Source of the DNA: Labedaea rhizosphaerae
GTDB taxonomy: Bacteria; Actinomycetota; Actinomycetes; Mycobacteriales; Pseudonocardiaceae
Reading direction: 5' to 3'
NCBI RefSeq assembly: GCF_004362825.1
Contig: NZ_SNXZ01000002.1
Coordinates: 1,111,365-1,175,364 of the forward strand
Length of the DNA: 64,000 bases
The first letter of the stretch is position 1. Every line of letters starts with the position of its first letter. Shown piece after piece: positions 58,314 through 64,000 of the stretch. Below the pieces are notes generated by a model. That model made no database searches and was not told where the DNA came from. It worked only from the letters and a program-made list of their open reading frames with translations. The position numbers and the translations under genes are program-made.

Positions 58314-60620
58314 ATGCGCTGGGCGTTCTGGCGACGCGGCCGCAAGACCGCACATGTCGTGGCCGCGGACGTGGTACCGGATGTCGCGGGGCGACCGGCC
58401 GTGCGCGGGCACGCCTGGACGCAGCTGCCCGCGTTCCGCACCACGATCCGGATGTCGGCGCCCACGCTGGTTCCGGTGCTGCGCGGGCCGGCCGTCGCGG
58501 GCACCCGGTCGCTGCTGCACCGGCGCCGGCCGCGGCGCGTCATCACGGGCGAAACCGTTGTGCCCGTTGCTGTTTCGGCGTTCCCGCCGGCGCCGAGCGG
58601 CCAGGTCGAGGGTCTGCTCACGGTGGCGGCGCCCGTGTTCGCCGAGCCGCCTGTCGAGCCACCTGTCGAGTCGTCTGCCGGGCCACGGGCCGTCCGGCCG
58701 ACAGCTGACCCGGTACTCGCGGAGGTGGCGGAGGACGCCGCTACCCCCATGGCGCCCGTGCCGGTGCGGGTCGTGCCGGTGGCCGGTCCACCGCGCAGCC
58801 ACCCGGTGCTGACGAAGGCCACCGACGACTACGTCGGGACGCCCACCGCACCGGCCACACCGTTCCACAGCGTCACCGAGTTCGAACGGATGATGCGGCA
58901 GTACACCGACGAATCCGGCGAGCTCGACGTAGCGGCGCTGGTGGGGTTCTCGTCGTCGGCGTCCATGCCGCCGGCCGAACCGGTCGTCCCGGTGGCCGCT
59001 CCCCCGGCTCCCGAGCAAGTCCTGCGCCGGCCGACCCTCGCGGAGAGCCGCAAGCTCGGCCTGCGCAGGCCGCCGGTCACCGCCGCGGACGACGCCGAAC
59101 CGGTCGCCGAACCGGCCGACGAAGCCGCCATCGATGTGCCACCGGAACCCGCCGTCCCGGTGGAGCCGGCGCGCGAAGAGTCCACTGTGGAGGTTGCGGC
59201 GCCGCCGACCGCGCGCCCGGCCCCACCGCGGCGGCTCGGCCTCGGCGCGCCGGTGCCGTCCCGGCCGGACACGACCCTGACCCACCGCCGGCCGTTCGTG
59301 CCCGCGCGGCAACGGCAGGTGGACACCCCGGCCGCACCGCGCCAGGACGAGCCCGACGACACGGAGCACGACCAGGCCCCCGCGCAACCCGTTCGCCTGG
59401 AACGACTCCAGGCCGAGCCGCCGATCGTGGAGCAGGAGCCCCTGCTCCACGAACAGGTTCACGCCGAACCCGTGGCCACCGAGCTGATCCACCCGGCGCC
59501 ACCCCAGCCAGCGCCACCCCACCCAGACGCAGTCCACCCAGGGCCAGTCCACCCAGGGCCAGTCCACCCAGCGCCATTCAACACAGCGCCGACCGAATCG
59601 AGTGCGGTCGACCCGGGGCCACCTGATCCGCCGGCCACACGGCCCGCACCGGATCGGCCGCCGGCGGCAGAAGCGGCGGCGGAGCAGGAGCCCGGACCGG
59701 TGCCGACGTTCGCGGAACCGGTCTACCGCGCGCCGCTGGCGGTGTTGCCACCGCCGGCGGCGCCCGAATCGGCCACCTGGTACGAGCAGACGCGCCAGGT
59801 CGTGCCGTCGGAGCTGGTGAGCGTCTTCATGACCACGTTCGGCGTGGACGTCACCGATGTCCCGGTGCATCGCGGCCGGTCCGTGTCACGCCAGGCGCGT
59901 GCGCTCACCGCGCGGGCGTTCACCCGGGCCGGGCAGGTGTACCTGCCCGACGAGGTCGGCGAGCTGACCGGGCCGGAGGCGAAACCGTTGCTGGCCCACG
60001 AACTCGTGCACGCCGTGCAGCAACAGGTCCTCGGCGAGCAGCTGCCCGGCGCGGACACCGCCGAGGGGCACGAGCTGGAAGAGGCGGCGGTGACGGCCGA
60101 GCGGTGGGTGCGTGGCGAGAGCGCTCCCCCGCTCACCTTGCTGCACCGCCAGGCTCCGGCACGGCCGGCGCCCGACGCCGGGAACGCCGCCCCGGTCCAG
60201 GCGCCGGACAACGTCCAGCTGGCCGAGAACGACGCCGTCGCCGCGTTCCTGGAGATGGCCCGCGAGGAGCGGCGCGAGGACACCGAGCCCGCACCCGTCG
60301 AGCACGAGGTCACGAAGGTCGCGTCGTGGGCGCTCCCGGAGAGCCACTTGCCCTTCCCCGCGTCGCAGTCGTCCATGCCGGCCACTGTGTCCACATCGGA
60401 CCAGTCGGCGGTCGACCAGGCGGTGCTGACCCGGCTCGCGCAGCTGGACGCGGCCGTGACCGCGTTGACCGAGAAGCACCAGGAACGCGATGCCGAGCCG
60501 GCGGACGCGACGTCGATGCAGGAACTCGCCGACCGGCTCTACGGCCGGCTGCGCAACCGGTTGCGTGCAGAACTGCTGGTGGACCGGGAGCGGGCGGGCA
60601 CGCTCGCGGACCGCAGGTAG
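58314..60620 (+). CDS. DUF4157 domain protein with HELVH metalloprotease-like motif (eCIS-associated)
   Basis: A 768-residue protein. A basic head (MRWAFWRRGRKTAHVVAADV) and a long low-complexity Pro/Ala/Val region (about 60-480) contain tandem VHPGP/VHPAP units near 405-425. The DUF4157 domain (about 500-600) carries QVYLPDEVGELTGPEAKPLL then AHELVHAVQQQVLG, with the HExxH residues His562, Glu563 and His566. A helical C-terminus follows (LDAAVTALTEKHQERD). DUF4157 is frequent in eCIS loci and in cargo proteins of these systems. It could be a protease, a structural adaptor or cargo; the disordered region fits a loaded substrate or tether. Confidence 0.85.
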   Translation: MRWAFWRRGRKTAHVVAADVVPDVAGRPAVRGHAWTQLPAFRTTIRMSAPTLVPVLRGPAVAGTRSLLHRRRPRRVITGETVVPVAVSAFPPAPSGQVEGLLTVAAPVFAEPPVEPPVESSAGPRAVRPTADPVLAEVAEDAATPMAPVPVRVVPVAGPPRSHPVLTKATDDYVGTPTAPATPFHSVTEFERMMRQYTDESGELDVAALVGFSSSASMPPAEPVVPVAAPPAPEQVLRRPTLAESRKLGLRRPPVTAADDAEPVAEPADEAAIDVPPEPAVPVEPAREESTVEVAAPPTARPAPPRRLGLGAPVPSRPDTTLTHRRPFVPARQRQVDTPAAPRQDEPDDTEHDQAPAQPVRLERLQAEPPIVEQEPLLHEQVHAEPVATELIHPAPPQPAPPHPDAVHPGPVHPGPVHPAPFNTAPTESSAVDPGPPDPPATRPAPDRPPAAEAAAEQEPGPVPTFAEPVYRAPLAVLPPPAAPESATWYEQTRQVVPSELVSVFMTTFGVDVTDVPVHRGRSVSRQARALTARAFTRAGQVYLPDEVGELTGPEAKPLLAHELVHAVQQQVLGEQLPGADTAEGHELEEAAVTAERWVRGESAPPLTLLHRQAPARPAPDAGNAAPVQAPDNVQLAENDAVAAFLEMAREERREDTEPAPVEHEVTKVASWALPESHLPFPASQSSMPATVSTSDQSAVDQAVLTRLAQLDAAVTALTEKHQERDAEPADATSMQELADRLYGRLRNRLRAELLVDRERAGTLADRR

Positions 60621-60632
60621 GAGGAGATCACC

Positions 60633-61130
60633 ATGGCCCTCGGCGGCATCTCGGGGATGGGCGCACCGTCGAAGATGGCGGAGCTGCTGACCGGACAGGT
60701 CGGCATGAGCCACCGGTTCGTCGTGCGCATCGACGACAGCGACTACGACCTGGGCAGCTGGCAGAAGGTCTCAGGGCTCAAGGTCACTTGGCAGAAGGCT
60801 TCCTGGCGACCGGGCAACAGCAACGACGAGCGGATCAGCTCCGGCAACATCAGCTACAGCAACATCAAGCTGTCCCGGGCCGCGTGCTCGGATTCCGCCG
60901 TGGTGCAGAAATGGCTCGCCAAGACCAGCAGGCACCGGCAACCGTTGAGCGGCGCCATCTTCATGGTCGACTTCGTCGGCCTGCCGGTGATCGAGTGGAC
61001 GCTCAAGGAGTTCTTCCCGGTCGGCTGGGACATCACCGATTTCGACGCGACCGGCGCCAAGGCCGCGGTCGAGTCGCTCGAGCTCGCCCACACCGGCTTC
61101 CTCAACGACGAAGGGATGGCGAGCACATGA
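60633..61130 (+). CDS. eCIS tail tube protein 3 (gp19-like)
   Basis: A 165-residue tube-fold protein: TGQVGMSHRFVVRIDDSDYD, LGSWQKVSGLKVTWQKASWR, SYSNIKLSRAACSDSAVVQK and EWTLKEFFPVGWDITDFDAT. It is more diverged than tubes 1 and 2 and lies next to the LysM gene, as expected for a base-proximal tube-like protein. ATGA overlap with the next gene. Confidence 0.85.
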   Translation: MALGGISGMGAPSKMAELLTGQVGMSHRFVVRIDDSDYDLGSWQKVSGLKVTWQKASWRPGNSNDERISSGNISYSNIKLSRAACSDSAVVQKWLAKTSRHRQPLSGAIFMVDFVGLPVIEWTLKEFFPVGWDITDFDATGAKAAVESLELAHTGFLNDEGMAST

Positions 61131-62560
61131 CCGGGGCACTCGGCGTGGTCGGTGGGCTCGCCAACGCGCAGACGCTGCAGAACGCACCCGCGGCCATCGG
61201 CGCGGGGTTCACGCAGAAGGGTCGCACGTCGAAGAAGCCGGACAAGACCGCGCTCGGCATGTCGATGTGGTTCAGCGTGAAGGTCGCCGACGGGGACCCG
61301 GACAAAGCCGGTGACCAGTCCCTGGGTGACTGGTCCTCGTGCTCGGGGCTCAGCGTCAAGTTCAACACCGAGCCGTTCGACGAAGGCGGCGACTACGACA
61401 GCCCGTGGCACATGCCGGTCAAGATCACCTATGGCGAGGTGACGCTGGAACGCGCCATCACCAAGGAAAACGCCAAGAAGACCGAGGCGTGGCTCCAGCA
61501 GGTGGCGACCAAGTGGATGCGGGGCGACGCGGGCGGCAGCAAGGAGGTGGCGCACCAGAGCAGCACCGGGAAGAACGAGCCGGGGGCCACCTCCGCCAAC
61601 GTCTCGACCACGGTCGAGATCAAGTTGCACAGCAGCATGATCGCCACCGACACCAAGGACAACATCGTGCACACCTGGCGGCTGCGGGACGCGCTCCCGG
61701 TCGGCTACACCGGGCCTACGTTGTCCAGCAAGAGTTCCGACGTCGCCACCGAGAAGCTCACCATCGCCCACCGGGGCATCGAGTCGATCCTGCAATCGAA
61801 CTCCGAGGACACCACCAAGCCGTCCACCTCGAACGACGGCGCGCTCGTCCTGTCCTACGGCCCGCCCGACGAAGGCACCGTGACGTTCCCCTTCAACCCC
61901 AAGACCGTGAGCCTGTCGAAGACCGTGACCTTCTCCAAGGACGGTGTCGTCGGCACGCTCGAGCAACAACTCACCGACGCGGGTGAACTGGGCATCACGA
62001 TCGACGGGCTGCGCCTGGAGGGGGTCAAAGCGGTCGAGGACGTCGAGCAGCTGATGAGCTGGATCGACCCGATCCCACCCCCTGAAGGCGAGAAGAAGAC
62101 CCCCGACTCCCCGCCGAAGGTGGTCGCCTCCGCCACCGCGGCACCCAGTGCGTCGGCCCCACCGGCGAAGAACTCCAAGGAAGAGGCGGCCACCAACCAG
62201 TCGCCCAAGGGCACCGCCAAGGAGATCCAGCTCAAGCTGGGCAGCGGGCTCAGCTTCACCGTGTTGTTGAAGGGCGTGACCGCGAAGTACGTCCGGTTCA
62301 CCAAGTCAGGGATCGCGAGCCGGGCGGACGTGAACCTCACGATGCAGGTGAAGGACAAGCCCCGGCACAAGACGAATCCGACCTCCGGCGGCCGGCCCGG
62401 CGGCACGATCCACACCGCCAAGGCGGGCGACACGCTGGCCGGCATCGCCGTCTCGACCTACGGCACACCATCGGCGTGGCGGGACATCGCCGAGGCCAAC
62501 GGGATCGACGATCCGATGCGGTTGCCGCCCGGCCGCGTGCTGTTCCTGGAGGGGGCATGA
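61127..62560 (+). CDS. Tube-like and LysM-domain baseplate-hub protein
   Basis: A 477-residue protein joining three parts. The N-terminus (about 40-220) is tube-like: MSMWFSVKVADGDPDKAGDQ, LGDWSSCSGLSVKFNTEPFD, KITYGEVTLERAITKENAKK and LTIAHRGIESIL. A central domain (about 240-425) resembles phage hub proteins (GTVTFPFNPKTVSLSKTVTF, LGSGLSFTVLLKGVTAKYVR). A C-terminal LysM domain (THTAKAGDTLAGI-type: TIHTAKAGDTLAGIAVSTYG, WRDIAEANGIDDPMRLPPGR) closes it. In Afp/PVC the equivalent hub-side LysM protein links tube and spike. ATGA overlaps on both sides. Confidence 0.85.
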   Translation: MTGALGVVGGLANAQTLQNAPAAIGAGFTQKGRTSKKPDKTALGMSMWFSVKVADGDPDKAGDQSLGDWSSCSGLSVKFNTEPFDEGGDYDSPWHMPVKITYGEVTLERAITKENAKKTEAWLQQVATKWMRGDAGGSKEVAHQSSTGKNEPGATSANVSTTVEIKLHSSMIATDTKDNIVHTWRLRDALPVGYTGPTLSSKSSDVATEKLTIAHRGIESILQSNSEDTTKPSTSNDGALVLSYGPPDEGTVTFPFNPKTVSLSKTVTFSKDGVVGTLEQQLTDAGELGITIDGLRLEGVKAVEDVEQLMSWIDPIPPPEGEKKTPDSPPKVVASATAAPSASAPPAKNSKEEAATNQSPKGTAKEIQLKLGSGLSFTVLLKGVTAKYVRFTKSGIASRADVNLTMQVKDKPRHKTNPTSGGRPGGTIHTAKAGDTLAGIAVSTYGTPSAWRDIAEANGIDDPMRLPPGRVLFLEGA

Positions 62561-64000
62561 CCACCGCAGCGGGGAGCCTGACCCGGGTCGCGCCCGCCAT
62601 CTACGTGGGCAAGGGCCAGCGTCTGCTCGCCGCTGAGGACGGCAACCTGGTCGTGGACGTCGTGGTGGACCTGCACCTGCACCTGCCGGACATGTTCACC
62701 ATCACCTTCCGCGACCCGCACGGCGACGTGGTGGCGCGCACCGGGCTGCTCATCGGCACGCCGGTGGCGATCGCGGGTGCGTCACCGATGTCGCCCACGG
62801 TGCCCTACACGCTCATGGCGGGCGAGGTGACGGCGATCGAGGGGACCTTCGACGAGCGCTGCCACACGGTCATCCGCGGCTACAGCAAGGACCACCGGCT
62901 GCAGCGCGCGGCCCGCACCAGGACGTTCGTGAACATGACCGACTCCGACATCGCCCGCAAGATCGCCACCGACGCGGGGTTGTTGATCGGCACCATCGAG
63001 TCGACGCGGACCACCCACGACCACCTCGGCCAGCTGAACGAGACCGACTGGGAGTTCCTCAGCGCGCGAGCGGCGCTGATCGGCTTCGAGTTCGGGATCG
63101 CGGACGACAAGTTCTTCTTCCGCAAGGCGTCCGGCACCACGGGATTGGGCCGGCCGGTGGAGCTGACCTACCCGAGCACCCTGCAGTCGTTCCACCCGAG
63201 GATCACCGCGGGCAACCTCGCGTCCGAGACCGAGGTGCGGGTGTGGGATCCCGTTGCCGCGAAGCTCACCAGCGCGAAGAAGCCGACCGCGACGACGTCG
63301 GTCACGCTGGCGAGCGCGACCCCCGCGGAGGCCGCCGGCGTGTTCGACAGCAAGCAGATGCCCGCGGCGGTGGCGGCCGCGAACCCCGCGCTGGGCGACC
63401 TCGGTCCGCCGCCCAGTGACCACGGCCACGTGTTCTCCGACCGGGGCCTGGCCATCGGCGGCGCGACCGGCGCGGCCTCCGACGAGGCACTGGCCGGTGC
63501 GCTCGAGCACGTCGCCAGCACGTTCGCCGAGGCACACGGCATCTGCATGGGCGACCCGCACCTGGCCGCGGGCGCCGCGGTGAAGATCGCCGGGGTGTCG
63601 ACCGTCTTCTGCGGCACCTGGGCGCTCACCCGGACCCAGCACGTGTTCGACGTCGACGGCTACCACACCCACTTCGAGGTCAGCGGCAGGCACGAACGTT
63701 CGCTGCTCGGGCTGGCCACCGGCGCCGCGGCGGGCCCGACGAGCCGCGTACCCGGCCTGGTCTGCGCGATCGTGTCCAACATCGCCGACCCGCAGCACAA
63801 AGGCCGCGTGAAGCTGACCATGCCGTGGCTTTCGCCGCAGTACGAGTCGGACTGGGCGCCGGTCGTGCAGCCCGGCGGCGGCAAGCGCAGCGGCGGGATG
63901 TTCATGCCCGAGGTGGGTGACGAGGTGCTCGCCGGGTTCGAGTTCGGCGACCCGTACCGGCCCTACGTGCTCGGCGGCGTCGTCAACAACAACAGCGCCT
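62557..64000 (+). CDS. VgrG/gpD-like spike protein of the eCIS (truncated by window end)
   Basis: The frame stays open to the window edge (481 codons so far). It begins MTTAAGSLTRVAPAIYVGKG with the gpD-like VDLHLHLPDMFTITFRDPHG, GYSKDHRLQRAARTRTFVNM, LNETDWEFLSARAALIGFEF and LTYPSTLQSFHPRITAGNLA. The gp5/OB-type region starts near GLVCAIVSNIADPQHKGRVK with LTMPWLSPQYESDWAPVVQP, FMPEVGDEVLAGFEFGDPYR. It forms the trimeric spike that carries the PAAR tip. Start overlaps the LysM gene stop. Confidence 0.9.
   Translation, partial: MTTAAGSLTRVAPAIYVGKGQRLLAAEDGNLVVDVVVDLHLHLPDMFTITFRDPHGDVVARTGLLIGTPVAIAGASPMSPTVPYTLMAGEVTAIEGTFDERCHTVIRGYSKDHRLQRAARTRTFVNMTDSDIARKIATDAGLLIGTIESTRTTHDHLGQLNETDWEFLSARAALIGFEFGIADDKFFFRKASGTTGLGRPVELTYPSTLQSFHPRITAGNLASETEVRVWDPVAAKLTSAKKPTATTSVTLASATPAEAAGVFDSKQMPAAVAAANPALGDLGPPPSDHGHVFSDRGLAIGGATGAASDEALAGALEHVASTFAEAHGICMGDPHLAAGAAVKIAGVSTVFCGTWALTRTQHVFDVDGYHTHFEVSGRHERSLLGLATGAAAGPTSRVPGLVCAIVSNIADPQHKGRVKLTMPWLSPQYESDWAPVVQPGGGKRSGGMFMPEVGDEVLAGFEFGDPYRPYVLGGVVNNNSA

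Overview
The window is high-GC, densely packed actinobacterial DNA. WhiA, RbpA, OpcA, an XRE/DUF397 pair, the gene orders tkt-tal-pgi-zwf-opcA-pgl and uvrC-rapZ-yvcK-whiA / gap-pgk-tpiA-secG, and frequent GTG starts point to a filamentous actinomycete. A member of the Pseudonocardiales (Lentzea/Saccharothrix/Actinosynnema-like) is my best guess; that assignment is inference.

Layout. 1-2230: an S9 peptidase (cut by the window edge), a PDZ-less trypsin-like protease and a small membrane protein. 2302-5060: a small island with a less GC-biased codon usage. It holds a hypothetical gene, an XRE/DUF397 pair and, on the minus strand, a membrane-anchored SCP1.201/DddA-like deaminase toxin with an Imm1-type immunity gene. 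It lies between the real mmsA and a 98-bp relic of a second mmsA. 5075-15777: a reductive pyrimidine (uracil/thymine) catabolism locus with MmsA, an omega-aminotransferase, a PucR regulator, an NCS1 transporter, beta-ureidopropionase, dihydropyrimidinase and an LLM-class oxidoreductase. A secreted serine protease sits inside it. mmsA and pucR share a duplicated leader with a palindrome. 15801-26711: mixed housekeeping genes (PPK2, RocD, ABC-F, PAP2, RibD-like reductase, secreted hydrolases, FKBP, CtaB), interrupted by 22-bp repeat arrays and a 123-bp inverted repeat. 26982-35206: the pentose-phosphate operon. 35433-48692: an orphan histidine kinase, RbpA, the glycolytic operon, the whiA/uvrC operon and accessory genes. 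48786-53809: secreted SGNH hydrolase, GH29 fucosidase and GH84 N-acetylglucosaminidase, with a perfect 24-bp DasR-like palindrome in the divergent promoter. 53985-64000: the first part of an extracellular contractile injection system (eCIS) cluster. It includes PAAR tip, a 27-codon ORF, DUF4255, sheath, two tubes, chaperone-like protein, DUF6760, DUF4157, a third tube, a tube-LysM protein and a VgrG-like spike cut by the window end.

How the genes work together. The pyrimidine genes take an imported pyrimidine or hydantoin-type ring through ring opening, decarbamoylation, transamination and oxidative CoA acylation; only a canonical first reductase is missing. The pentose-phosphate and glycolytic operons are complete standard units. 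The glycosidase block probably serves extracellular amino-sugar and fucose scavenging. The eCIS genes would build a contractile particle.

The most unusual signals are non-coding. Three copies of a nested hairpin (41330-41421, 41442-41533, 47063-47141) have outer stems that differ in sequence but stay complementary. Arrays of a 22-bp GTGTCCC repeat follow stop codons in the sense orientation. A 123-bp inverted repeat lies between two such arrays. All start sites and functions are read from sequence by eye; no search was run.
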